Below, piece after piece: positions 40,599-49,001 of a stretch of 64,000 nt of DNA. Every line of letters begins with the position of its first letter. Within the stretch, counting starts at the first letter, position 1. Below the pieces are notes generated by a model. It had not been told where the DNA came from, did not search any database, and saw only the letters and a program-made list of their open reading frames with translations. The translations under genes and the position numbers were made by a program. The DNA is from Microthrix sp041394405 (GTDB taxonomy: Bacteria > Actinomycetota > Acidimicrobiia > Acidimicrobiales > Microtrichaceae). Location: NCBI GenBank assembly GCA_041394405.1, contig JAWKIF010000007.1, positions 1-64,000 on the forward strand, in the 5' to 3' direction.

Positions 40599-41123
40599 GT
40601 GGCGAGAATCGATCCCCGAACCGGCCGGCCCGTGCCGCGAACCAAGCCCGAGGTTGCCTCCACGTCGACCCACCTGGGCATCAGCCCGCTGCGCATCCTG
40701 GTTCGGGGCGCAACCCGACGGTGTCCCGTCTGTGGGCGCGGCGGCCTCTTCAGCCGCTACTTCAGCCTCGCCAAGGCCTGTCCTGGATGCGGCCTGCGCT
40801 TCGAACGCGAACCGGGCACCTTCATCGGCGCCATCGGCATGAACACCATCGTCACGTTCGTCTCGACGTTTGCGGTCATCGTGGTGGGAAGCCTGGCCAC
40901 GCTGCCCGACATCCCAGCGGTGCCGCTGGCGGTGGCGGCGATGCTGTGGGCCGTCGGGGTCGCGGTGTTGGGCCTGCCGTTCACCAAGACCCTGTGGCTG
41001 GGCATCGACCTGCTCATGTCACCCCTACGTGACGACGAGGCGCCCGGAGCACCCCGGGTGGTGCCCGAGAACGCGGGACGCCGGCGCCGCAGGCCGCGGC
41101 CCCGGCGCCCCGAGCTGAACTGA
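40599..41123 (+). CDS. DUF983 membrane protein
   Basis: 174 residues from GTG 40599 with GGGAGG 5 nt upstream. A zinc-ribbon-like start RRCPVCGRGGLFSRYF (about 46-61) and CPGCGLRFEREPGTFIGA (about 68-85) is followed by two TM helices (MNTIVTFVSTFAVIVVGSLA and VPLAVAAMLWAVGVAVLGLP). The C-terminus is Arg/Pro rich. DUF983 function is not firmly known; relatives are linked with respiratory or cofactor membrane processes. Divergent from the mycothiol-type gene. Confidence 0.88.
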   Translation: MARIDPRTGRPVPRTKPEVASTSTHLGISPLRILVRGATRRCPVCGRGGLFSRYFSLAKACPGCGLRFEREPGTFIGAIGMNTIVTFVSTFAVIVVGSLATLPDIPAVPLAVAAMLWAVGVAVLGLPFTKTLWLGIDLLMSPLRDDEAPGAPRVVPENAGRRRRRPRPRRPELN

Positions 41124-41274
41124 GCGCCTCATGGCGGCGCCCGCCTGACCCGTTCCCCGATCGTCGGTCTTCGTGACGGGCGGTTGTTGGCCCGGAGGCA
41201 CCCCGGTCCTCAACCGATGGAGAGGGCGGCGCGACCCGAGCTCAAAGGAGGGTGAGCGAACCGCGCTTGACAGA

Positions 41275-41288
41275 CGAACACACGTTCG
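41275..41288. promoter_or_regulatory. Perfect LexA (SOS) box inside a TTGACA promoter
   Basis: CGAACACACGTTCG matches the Gram-positive/mycobacterial SOS consensus CGAACRNRYGTTYG at every position. It lies between TTGACA (41267-41272) and TAGTGT (41290-41295), which are 17 bp apart, upstream of the DUF222/HNH gene at 41333. LexA bound there would block RNA polymerase. Confidence 0.82.
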
Positions 41289-41332
41289 ATAGTGTGGGTT
41301 CTGTCATCGCACACCGGCGGGAGGTGAACCAC

Positions 41333-42859
41333 ATGACGGACATGACGACCGACCGGCACCGTTCTCCCCGTGGGGGGTGCCTGTGTGGGGGGCTTTCGGT
41401 CGGCACCGCTGTTTCCGGGATGGGGATGGCGGCGTTGGATGCCGAGATCGCAGCGTTGGCTCGGGTTGATGCGGCGGTGGTGGCCCGCCGGTCGTTGCTG
41501 GTCGCCGAGTTGACCCGCAGGCGCAGCGATGCTGCGGGCCGGTTGCGTGATGCGGGCGGGATGTCGTCGCGGCAAGCCAACAAGGCAACCAAGACCGCTG
41601 AGGGTTGGAGAAGCTCCCGAAGACCCGTGAGGCGCTGGAGGCGGCGAGATCAGTACCGGGCAGGCCGAACAGCTCGTCGCGTGTGAACACACCGGAGCTG
41701 GCATCGAAGGTGCGACAACGAAGCGTCGTTGTTGGAACGAGCGAAACGCCAGGGCACCGACGCGTTCGCGCGTTCGATGGCCAGCGATGACGTTGCCGAT
41801 TCGCCCGGTGAGGCCAACACGGTTGCCCGGCGTCAGCGGCGTTTGCGGATGGCGTCGTTGTGGATCGATCCCGATACCGGCATGTGTCATCTGTTCGCGA
41901 AGTTTGATCCGGTCACCGGTGCCCGTGTTTCGACCAATCTGCAGGCCATGGTCGACAAGATCTGGCGGGCCGAGAACCTGCCCGGTGCGGCCCGCACCAA
42001 ACGCCGGGTCGAGCAACGCCGCGCTGACGCCCTCGAAGCACTCATCTGCCGCAACACCAACACCAACACCAACACCAACACCAGCCACGACACGAACACC
42101 GGCGTCACCGCCGACGACACCGACGACACCGAGACCGCCGGCGGCGGCGGCACCGGCACCGCAGCGGCGGCAGCGGCACGGCTGATGGTGCTGGGCCCGC
42201 CAGGCCAACCCCACCACCGGCAACGGCCCACAACGCTGACGGGGCTGACGGGGAGCCCGAGCTGACACCGGTCCCGCCCCACCAAACCACACCCAACTGC
42301 TGGTCATCGCCAACCTCGACCTGCTCCGCAAACTCCTCGGCGACGGCACACTCCCCGACGGCACCCTCCCCGCCGACACCATCCGCCGCTCGCCTGCGAC
42401 GCCGACATCATCCCCGCCGTGTTCAACACCCACGGCCAACCGCTCTGGCTCGGCCGCACAACCCGTCTCGCCACCCCGCCCAACGCACAGCGGTCACCGC
42501 CCGCGACCAAGGCTGCATCATCTGTCACCGCCCCCGACTACCAAGTCCACCACATCAACTGGTGGTCACACGGCGGCACCACCAACCTCGACAACCTGTG
42601 CCTCCTCTGCAGCACCCACCACACCATGGTCCACGAACAACGCCTCACCATCACCAACACCCCCACCGGCATGAACATCCAACCCCAACCCATCCGCTCG
42701 GTCCCCGACCCGCCACCCCAACCGGCCCCACCACACCCGGCAGCGGCGCGGCCCCAAGCGACGCCAAACCACCCAGAATCTGCGCACCCAGGCGCAGCGC
42801 ACCCAGAATCGGTGCATCCAGAATCGGCGCTCCCAGGAGCAGCGCACACCGCCGCATAA
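41333..42859 (+). pseudogene. Frameshifted DUF222/HNH endonuclease (13E12-like)
   Basis: Starts at ATG 41333 after GGGAGG. DUF222 segments appear in different frames: ALDAEIAALARVDAAVVARR, LEKLPKTREALEA (frame change near 41600), STGQAEQLVACEHTG (near 41650), LERAKRQGTDAFARSMAS (from about 41729), LWIDPDTGMCHLFAKFDPVTG. After an AACACC microsatellite (about 42053-42085) and low-complexity codons the frame changes again, and the HNH part reads RDQGCIICHRP then, shifted, YQVHHINWWSHGGTTNLDN and CSTHHTMVHEQ. At least four shifts are needed, so it is a pseudogene unless the assembly is poor here. A His/Pro/Glu/Ala repeat ends it. Confidence 0.82.
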
Positions 42860-42965
42860 CCGACGCCGGCCTCCCACCGCACCAGCCACCGCCACGGCAG
42901 CGGGCCATCGCCCGCCGCTCAGGCGTGCATCGGTTCAGGTGTACATCGGTCAGGCGTGCATCGGT

Positions 42966-44756
42966 TCAGGCGTACATCGACTCGATCTCGTCGGCGTACC
43001 GGGCCAGGATGCCCCGTCGCTTCAGCTTGGAGGTGGGAGTGAGCAGGTCGGAGTCGGGCTCCCACTCGTCACCCAGGATCACCCATCGCTTCACGGCCTC
43101 GGCGTGGTTGAACCCCGCCATGGCCTCGGCTACGCCTTCGTCGATGTGGGCCCGCACGCGATCGTCGGCGGCCAGCTCGCCCAGCGAGCCGAACTCGATG
43201 CCCTGCTTCTGCGCCCACACCGGCGCCACCTCCGGGTCCAGCACCAGCAACGCCGAGACGAACTTGCGCTGATCGCCGATGGCCGCGGCCTGGCCCACGA
43301 TGTCGATCATCTTCAGCTCGGCCTCGAGGTTGGCCGGGCTGATGTTCTTGCCACCGGCGGTGACGATCAGCTCTTTCTTGCGGTCGACGATGGTGAGGTA
43401 GCCGTCGTCGTCGATGGTGCCAATGTCACCCGAGTGCAGCCAGCCATCGCCAATGGTCTCCTCGGTCTTCTCCGGCTGGTTGAGGTAGCCGACAAACACG
43501 TTGGAGCCACGGAAGATGACCTCCCCATCCTCTGCCAGGGCGATCTCGGAGCCCGGGATGGCCGGACCGACCGACCCGGCCTTCACGCGCTCGGCGGTGA
43601 AGGTCATGGGGCCGGTGGACTCGGACATGCCGTAGATCTCGCACAGGTTGACCCCGATGGCCCTAAACCAGCTGAGCAGCTCGGCGGCGATGGGGGCAGC
43701 ACCGGTGACGGCCAGCTGCAGCTCGTCCAGCCCAAGCAGGGCGCGGATGGCGGAGAACGCCACGTCATCGAGGAACTGCCACGTGGCGATCTCGTCCTCC
43801 GTGGCCGTGCCAGCATCCATCTTGGCCATGATGGGCAGCGCCGCCTCGACCGCCTCGGCGACCTTCTGCTCCTTCTCCGGGTCGGCGGACAGGGCCGCCA
43901 GGATGCCGGAGTGGATCTTTTCCCACACCCGCGGCACGCCGAACATGAGGTTGGGGTGCACCGCTCCCACGTAGGTGGTGAGCTCCGAGGTCTCCGGGCA
44001 GCAGCTGACCTCGTAGCCCAGCATGACGCTGGAGTAGTGCGACACCATGCGCTCGGCGATGTGGGCCATGGGCAAATACGACACCACCTTGATGCCGACG
44101 GTCTCCTCGAACGGGAACGTCTCGCGCAGCGACTCGCCCGTCCAGGTGACGTTGCGGTGGGTCAGCATCACGCCCTTTGGGTTGCCGGTCGTGCCGGACG
44201 TGTAGATGACCGTGGCCAGATCGTCCGGGGTGGCGTTGCCCGCCTCGGCGGCCAGGTCGAGCGGGTCGTGGCCCATGAAGTCGGCCCAGGCGACGGTGCC
44301 GTCGCCGCCGCCGTGCAGGGTCACGATCGATTCCAGCGCCGGAAGGTCCGCCCGCACCTGCTGGAAGCGACCCAGGAACGTGTCGTTCTCCAGCACGGCC
44401 ACCTTGGCGCCGCAGTCGCCCACCAGGTAGGCCACCTGCTCCGGCGACGAACTGTTGTAGATGGAGATGGGAGTGGCGCCCAGGAACACGGTGGCCAGGT
44501 CGGCCACGTGGAACTGGGGGATGTTGCGCATCATGATGACGACGCGGTCGCCCTTGCCGACGCCCAGCGCCCGGAGCCCGGCGGCCGCGGCGGCCACCTG
44601 GTCGGCGTAGTCGGAGAACGTCGCCTCGCCCCACTCCTCGCCGTCCATCCAGCGCAGCGCCACGCGGTCGCCGTGGGCGGCCACCGTGGTCATGAAGACC
44701 GACGGAACGGTTTGGCCCTCCACACGTGCCAGGATCTCTTGGTCGGTCTGCGTCAT
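42966..44756 (-). CDS. Long-chain acyl-CoA synthetase (AMP-binding)
   Basis: 596 residues from ATG 44756. Signature segments: IYTSGTTGNPKGVMLTH (about 180-195), YGMSESTGPMTF (about 370), GDGWLHSGDIGTIDDDGYL and VDRKKELIVTAGGKNISP (about 450-475), all intact. It activates fatty acids via an acyl-AMP to acyl-CoA. The roughly 600-residue length with an insertion between motifs matches the FadD15-type group. The gene is divergent from a thiolase with a palindrome between them, suggesting joint control of fatty acid use. GTG and ATG starts upstream give non-family sequence. Confidence 0.93.
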   Translation of the reverse strand: MTQTDQEILARVEGQTVPSVFMTTVAAHGDRVALRWMDGEEWGEATFSDYADQVAAAAAGLRALGVGKGDRVVIMMRNIPQFHVADLATVFLGATPISIYNSSSPEQVAYLVGDCGAKVAVLENDTFLGRFQQVRADLPALESIVTLHGGGDGTVAWADFMGHDPLDLAAEAGNATPDDLATVIYTSGTTGNPKGVMLTHRNVTWTGESLRETFPFEETVGIKVVSYLPMAHIAERMVSHYSSVMLGYEVSCCPETSELTTYVGAVHPNLMFGVPRVWEKIHSGILAALSADPEKEQKVAEAVEAALPIMAKMDAGTATEDEIATWQFLDDVAFSAIRALLGLDELQLAVTGAAPIAAELLSWFRAIGVNLCEIYGMSESTGPMTFTAERVKAGSVGPAIPGSEIALAEDGEVIFRGSNVFVGYLNQPEKTEETIGDGWLHSGDIGTIDDDGYLTIVDRKKELIVTAGGKNISPANLEAELKMIDIVGQAAAIGDQRKFVSALLVLDPEVAPVWAQKQGIEFGSLGELAADDRVRAHIDEGVAEAMAGFNHAEAVKRWVILGDEWEPDSDLLTPTSKLKRRGILARYADEIESMYA

Positions 44757-44887
44757 GGCGTGTCCCCCTCGTCGGCGTGGCATTGATGCCGGGTGTCGAT
44801 GAACCGCCGAGAGTAGTCGCCGCCCCGACTTCCGGCCCACCGCTTCTGCCACTGAACCGGTTGACCGGGGATACCCGCTCGGCGAGA

Positions 44888-44909
44888 CTCTTGACCGGCC
44901 GGTCAAGAG
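44888..44909. promoter_or_regulatory. Perfect 22-bp palindrome between ligase and thiolase genes
   Basis: CTCTTGACCGG followed by CCGGTCAAGAG, an uninterrupted 22-bp palindrome. It is 41 nt upstream of the thiolase start and 131 nt upstream of the ligase start. The size and symmetry suit a TetR-family fatty-acid regulator; none is encoded in the window. Confidence 0.8.
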
Positions 44910-44950
44910 CCCGCCCTCCACCGAACTCCAACCCCATCAGGGAGCACCTC

Positions 44951-46156
44951 ATGCCCAACGCAGTGATCGTCGATGTCGTCCGCACCGCCGGAGGTAGGCG
45001 CAACGGCGTCCTGTCGGGATGGCATCCCGCGGACCTGGCCGCCGAGGCGCTCATGGCGCTGCAGAAGCGCAACGACCTCGATCCGGCCATCGTCGACGAT
45101 GTGATCATGGGCTGCGTCATGCAGGTGGGCGCCCAGGGCCTGAACGTCGGCCGCAACGCCGTGCTGGCCGCCGGCTGGCCCGACACCGTGCCCGCCACCA
45201 CCATCGACCGCCAGTGCGGTTCCTCCCAGCAGGCCTACACCTTCGCCGCCCAGGGCGTCATGGCCGGCGCCTACGACGTGGTCGTGGCCGCCGGCGTTGA
45301 GGAGATGAGCCTGGTGCCCATGGGGGCCTCCATCTCCAAGGGCGTCGGCTTCCCCTTCACCGACGGCATGAACGAGCGCTACGCCGACAAGGGCGGACTG
45401 GTGCCCCAGGGCATCTCCGCCGAGATGATCGCCGACCAGTGGGGCCTCAGCCGCGAGGACCTCGACGCATTCGGCGCCCGCAGCCAGCAGTTCGCCGAGC
45501 GGGCCCGCGACCAGGGTCGCTTCGACAACGAGATCATCCCGGTGCAGGGCCGCCGGCGCGACAAGGAGACCGGCGAGGTCACCATCGAGGACGCACCGGT
45601 CACCGCCGACGAGGGCATTCGGCCCGGCACCACCGCTGAGGGCCTGGCCAAGCTGAAGCCCGCGTTCAAACCCGACGGCAAGGTGACCGCAGCGAACAGC
45701 TCGCAGATCACCGACGGCGCCTCCGCTGCGCTCATCATGAGCGAGGAGAAGGCCGCTGAGCTGGGGCTGACCCCGCGGGCGCGTTTCCACGCCTTCGCGC
45801 TGGCCGGGGTGGACCCCGTCACCATGCTGACCGGCCCCATCCCCTCCACCCAGAAGGTGCTGGAGCGGGCCAACATGAGCATCGACGACATCGACTTGTT
45901 CGAGGTGAACGAGGCCTTCGCCTCGGTGGTGCTGGCCTGGAAGGCCGACATGGGCCTGGACGACGAGACCTTCGACGCCAAGGTGAACGTCAACGGCGGG
46001 GCGATCGCCCTGGGCCACCCGCTGGGCTGCTCCGGCACCAAGCTGTTGTCCACCCTGGTCAACGAACTGGAGCGCACCGGTGGCCGCTACGGCCTGCAGA
46101 CCATGTGCGAGGGCGGCGGCATGGCCAATGCGGCCATCATCGAGCGCCTGGGCTGA
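44951..46156 (+). CDS. Acetyl-CoA acetyltransferase (thiolase)
   Basis: 401 residues from ATG 44951 (MPNAVIVDVVRTAGGRRNGV). Active-site residues: acyl Cys in TIDRQCGSSQQAY (about 90), His in GGAIALGHPLGCSG (about 355) and second Cys in TMCEGGGMANAA (about 387); FEVNEAFASV is also standard. All are intact. The enzyme runs the last step of beta-oxidation or the reverse condensation; fadA-like or atoB-like use cannot be separated by sequence. AGGGAGCACC precedes the start. Divergent from the acyl-CoA synthetase gene. Confidence 0.94.
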   Translation: MPNAVIVDVVRTAGGRRNGVLSGWHPADLAAEALMALQKRNDLDPAIVDDVIMGCVMQVGAQGLNVGRNAVLAAGWPDTVPATTIDRQCGSSQQAYTFAAQGVMAGAYDVVVAAGVEEMSLVPMGASISKGVGFPFTDGMNERYADKGGLVPQGISAEMIADQWGLSREDLDAFGARSQQFAERARDQGRFDNEIIPVQGRRRDKETGEVTIEDAPVTADEGIRPGTTAEGLAKLKPAFKPDGKVTAANSSQITDGASAALIMSEEKAAELGLTPRARFHAFALAGVDPVTMLTGPIPSTQKVLERANMSIDDIDLFEVNEAFASVVLAWKADMGLDDETFDAKVNVNGGAIALGHPLGCSGTKLLSTLVNELERTGGRYGLQTMCEGGGMANAAIIERLG

Positions 46157-46235
46157 TCTCGCTCCTTCCCGCGGCGCGGCCAGACTGGTGGCGTGAACCA
46201 CGCGGGCAGCCGAACCAGCAACGGGGCGTGCTCCG

Positions 46236-46607
46236 GTGAGTGACACCTCGCCGGAGCAGGCTTCGTCGCGCCGCATGCCCATCGGCGTTTGGGCCGGCCG
46301 CCTGGCCGTTGGAGCCGCCGTGTGGGGTGCCCTCGTCGGCATCTGGGGGCAACCGCCCGTGCGGACCGCGCTGGCGGTGCTGGCCATCGGCGCACTGGCC
46401 TATCCGGGGATCGCCATGGCCCGCTCCATGGCCACGCCGCTGCCACCCCCGCCCGAGCCGGGCACGCTGCGCAAGGTGAAGCTGACCTATCGCTGCGCCG
46501 TGTGCGGCGCCGAGGTGCGCATGACGTCCGCCGTGGAGGAGGACCCGGAGCCGCCACGGCACTGCATGGACGACATGGATCTGGTGGCCCCGATCGACGA
46601 CCTGTGA
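46236..46607 (+). CDS. Small membrane protein with C-terminal Cys cluster
   Basis: 123 residues from GTG 46236 (VSDTSPEQASSRRMP). Two TM segments (GRLAVGAAVWGALVGIWG and TALAVLAIGALAYPGIAMA) are followed by a cytoplasmic tail with LTYRCAVCGAEVRMTSAVEE and PPRHCMDDMDL, a C-x2-C plus H-C pattern likely to hold zinc. I do not recognise the family. It lies between the thiolase and crgA; its stop is part of the inverted repeat at 46604-46644. Confidence 0.75.
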   Translation: MSDTSPEQASSRRMPIGVWAGRLAVGAAVWGALVGIWGQPPVRTALAVLAIGALAYPGIAMARSMATPLPPPPEPGTLRKVKLTYRCAVCGAEVRMTSAVEEDPEPPRHCMDDMDLVAPIDDL

Positions 46608-46644
46608 CTTATCCCCACCTGTGGATAAACCTGTGGTAAGTCAC
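46604..46644. promoter_or_regulatory. Cluster of three DnaA-box-like 9-mers inside an inverted repeat
   Basis: TTATCCCCA (46609-46617), TGTGGATAA (46620-46628, a perfect TTATCCACA on the minus strand) and TGTGGTAAG (46632-46640) lie within 32 bp. They are framed by GTGACTTA (46604-46611) and TAAGTCAC (46637-46644). The site lies between convergent genes, so the outer repeat may also act as a terminator. Confidence 0.6.
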
Positions 46645-46683
46645 AGCGATGTAACTTCCCCGGGCTCTTGACGCGGGCAGCGG

Positions 46684-47085
46684 CTAGCGGTATTGGGTGG
46701 CCGTCATGATGCCGATGAGGATGGCCACCAACCCCCCGATCAGGTACCAGCCACTGGCACCGTTGGAGGTTCCGGGCAGCACCTCGGCGTAGTTCAGGAT
46801 GATCGCCAGGCCTCCCGCGCCGATGAAGGTCCACATGATGGTGGGCACCCACCACGGCGAGGGCATGTCCATGTGGCTGGGCGCCGTGTAGCGCCTGGAC
46901 TCGTGGCCCTCGGCCACCCGCTTCGAGGCACGCTTGCCCTCCGCGGCCGCCGTGCCGGGCTTGAGGGGTCGATCATCCCGAGCGCCGTCCCCGCCGGTGG
47001 CGCGCTTGGAACTCTGGGCGGAAGCCTTCGGGGTGACCCGCTTGGAGGTCGTTCCGTCAACACGTCGTTTGGTGGGCTTGGCCAT
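46684..47085 (-). CDS. crgA: Cell division protein CrgA
   Basis: 133 residues from ATG 47085. A long basic N-terminus (MAKPTKRRVDGTTSKRVTPK and on) precedes the CrgA domain: PSPWWVPTIMWTFIGAGGLA (TM1, about 75-95) and GWYLIGGLVAILIGIMTATQ (TM2, about 110-130), ending QYR. CrgA is about 90 residues in mycobacteria and streptomycetes, so the N-terminal extension is long. In mycobacteria it recruits divisome parts such as FtsI and CwsA. It sits beside the pabA/pkn block as in other actinobacteria. Divergent from the amidotransferase gene. Confidence 0.92.
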   Translation of the reverse strand: MAKPTKRRVDGTTSKRVTPKASAQSSKRATGGDGARDDRPLKPGTAAAEGKRASKRVAEGHESRRYTAPSHMDMPSPWWVPTIMWTFIGAGGLAIILNYAEVLPGTSNGASGWYLIGGLVAILIGIMTATQYR

Positions 47086-47145
47086 GGAACTCAGCTTAGA
47101 GGGTGCCGGGGGAACTCCGAATGGGGCGCTCGATATCCTGCAACG

Positions 47146-47742
47146 GTGCCGCCCCGCATCCTCGTCATCGACAACTACGACAGCTTCACCTACAACCTGG
47201 TGCAGTACCTGGGCGAGTTGGGGACCGAACCTCACGTGGCGCGCAACGATGCCATCGACGTGGCCGGCATCGAAGCGCTCGCACCCGACGGGATCGTCAT
47301 TTCGCCGGGCCCCGGCCGCCCGTCGGACGCCGGCGTGTCGCTGGACGTGCTGGGAGAGCTCGGCGGCCAATTTCCCATCCTGGGGGTGTGTCTCGGCATG
47401 CAGTGCCTGGGCGAGGTGAACGGCGCGTCGGTGGTTCGGGCACCACAGGTCATGCACGGCAAGACGTCGCTCATCCATCACGACGGCCGGGGCGTGTTTG
47501 CCGGCCTGCCGGACCCGTTCGAGGCCACGCGCTACCACTCGCTGATCGTGGATGGGGCCACGGTTCCGGACCAGCTCGAGGTCAGCGCCCGCACCGCCGA
47601 TGGGCTGGTGATGGGCCTGCGCCATCGCTCCCAACCCACCGAGGCCGTCCAGTTCCACCCCGAGTCGATCCTCACCACCGGGGGCCACGAGCTACTGGCC
47701 AACTTCCTGCAGTTCAGCGCTGCCGAGCCGCTGCGCGGCTAG
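47146..47742 (+). CDS. pabA: Glutamine amidotransferase of aminodeoxychorismate/anthranilate synthase
   Basis: 198 residues from GTG 47146 (VPPRILVIDNYDSFTYNLVQ). Class I amidotransferase triad: Cys in GVCLGMQCLG (about 83), His and Glu in AVQFHPESILTTGG (about 172-174); PGPGRP forms the oxyanion part. It supplies ammonia for 4-amino-4-deoxychorismate (folate) or anthranilate (tryptophan); the two cannot be separated by sequence, and the same gene is called trpG in the mycobacterial block. Its stop overlaps the convergent PASTA gene end by 4 bp. Confidence 0.93.
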   Translation: MPPRILVIDNYDSFTYNLVQYLGELGTEPHVARNDAIDVAGIEALAPDGIVISPGPGRPSDAGVSLDVLGELGGQFPILGVCLGMQCLGEVNGASVVRAPQVMHGKTSLIHHDGRGVFAGLPDPFEATRYHSLIVDGATVPDQLEVSARTADGLVMGLRHRSQPTEAVQFHPESILTTGGHELLANFLQFSAAEPLRG

Positions 47743-49001
47743 CCGCCCCCGACGGGCACCTGGGCGGTGGTCTCCGGGCTGGTGGCGGGTGGCTCGGTGG
47801 TTGCCGGCGCCGCGGTTGGTGCTGCGGTCACCGGCGGGGGCGCCGCCGTGGGGGCCGGCTGAGTCGGGGTGGGTTCAACCGGCTCGGGGACGGTCACCGG
47901 GGGAAGCGTGGTGGGTGGAGGCGGCGCCCGCCCGACGATGAGCTCCACCTCGAAGCCGGGTTCCACCTCGGCCTGAGGCGGTACGCCCTGGCTGATGACC
48001 CTGCCGTCGTCCGGGCTGCCCAGCGGCACCTGCAACAACAGGATGCGGGGCGACAACCCCGCCTTGTTGAGCGCACCCTCGGCAACGGAGCGCCCGAGGC
48101 CCTCCACCGAGGGAACGCTTGCGGTGGGTGGGGGGCCGGCGATCACCACGTCCACCGCCGAGTTCCTGGGCAGGATCGAGCCGGCCTCCGGCGAGATCTC
48201 CACCACCGTGCCTACTTCGGCGTCGCGGCGGAACACGGTCTGGATGTCGCCGGCTCCCAGTCCGCTGCGGCCCAGCACGTTCAGCGCCTCCTCCGCGGGC
48301 TTGCCCACCATCTCGGGCACCTTGCGCGGCGCGTATCCGGCCGAGACGGCGATCTCCACCTCGCTGTTCTGGGCGATCTCGGTGCCGGGACGCGGCCTGG
48401 TCTCCAGCACCTCGCCGATGCGCACCGAATCGGAGTACTCCGCCACCGGCTTGGGCACGAGGCCGATGGCGAACACCAGCTGCATGGCCTCGCCAAGCTC
48501 CTGGCCCGACACGTCCGGCACCACAAACTGGGACGGACCCGAGCTGGCGATCAGGGTGACGCTCGAACCGGCCGCCAACTTGGTGCCTTCCAGCGGGCGC
48601 TGGGTGAAGATGCTGCCCGGCGGAAACTCCTCCAGGTCGTTGGCCTGAAACTCCACGTTGGCCACCAGCCCGCTGGCCTCCACGGCTCGTTGCGCATCCG
48701 CCAGGCCCAGGCCGGAGAAGTCGGCGACCTCGATGTCGGGCACGACCACGTCGCGATCGACGCCCCAGCGCTGACTGAACGCATCCACCGACAGCCACAT
48801 GAGGGCGATCAGCACCACCAGCCCCACGGCCAGCGACCCCCAGCCCCCGCCGCCATCGACAACCTCCATGTCGCCGACCTCGGTCACCCGGCCCGCCGGC
48901 TCGGCGGGATCGGGCTCGGCGAGATCGGGCTCGTCGGCCGCCGGCCAGGGGACCTGGGGCTCGGCGGGCGTCGCCGGCCCGACCACCGTCGGGGCCGTCA
49001 T
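47739..49001 (-). CDS. PASTA-domain membrane protein 2 (no kinase)
   Basis: 420 residues from ATG 49001. A cytoplasmic N-terminus of about 55 acidic/Pro-rich residues, one TM helix (SLAVGLVVLIALMWLSVDAF, about 56-75), four PASTA repeats (starting VVVPDIEVAD, FVVPDVSGQE, RKVPEMVGKP and ASVPSVEGLG), then a Pro/Thr/Ala-rich tail of about 75 residues. No kinase or enzyme domain. PASTA repeats bind peptidoglycan fragments, so this is probably a wall sensor or scaffold. Its start overlaps the previous PASTA gene stop by 4 bp (ATGA), last gene of the pkn operon. Confidence 0.9.
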   Translation of the reverse strand: MTAPTVVGPATPAEPQVPWPAADEPDLAEPDPAEPAGRVTEVGDMEVVDGGGGWGSLAVGLVVLIALMWLSVDAFSQRWGVDRDVVVPDIEVADFSGLGLADAQRAVEASGLVANVEFQANDLEEFPPGSIFTQRPLEGTKLAAGSSVTLIASSGPSQFVVPDVSGQELGEAMQLVFAIGLVPKPVAEYSDSVRIGEVLETRPRPGTEIAQNSEVEIAVSAGYAPRKVPEMVGKPAEEALNVLGRSGLGAGDIQTVFRRDAEVGTVVEISPEAGSILPRNSAVDVVIAGPPPTASVPSVEGLGRSVAEGALNKAGLSPRILLLQVPLGSPDDGRVISQGVPPQAEVEPGFEVELIVGRAPPPPTTLPPVTVPEPVEPTPTQPAPTAAPPPVTAAPTAAPATTEPPATSPETTAQVPVGGG

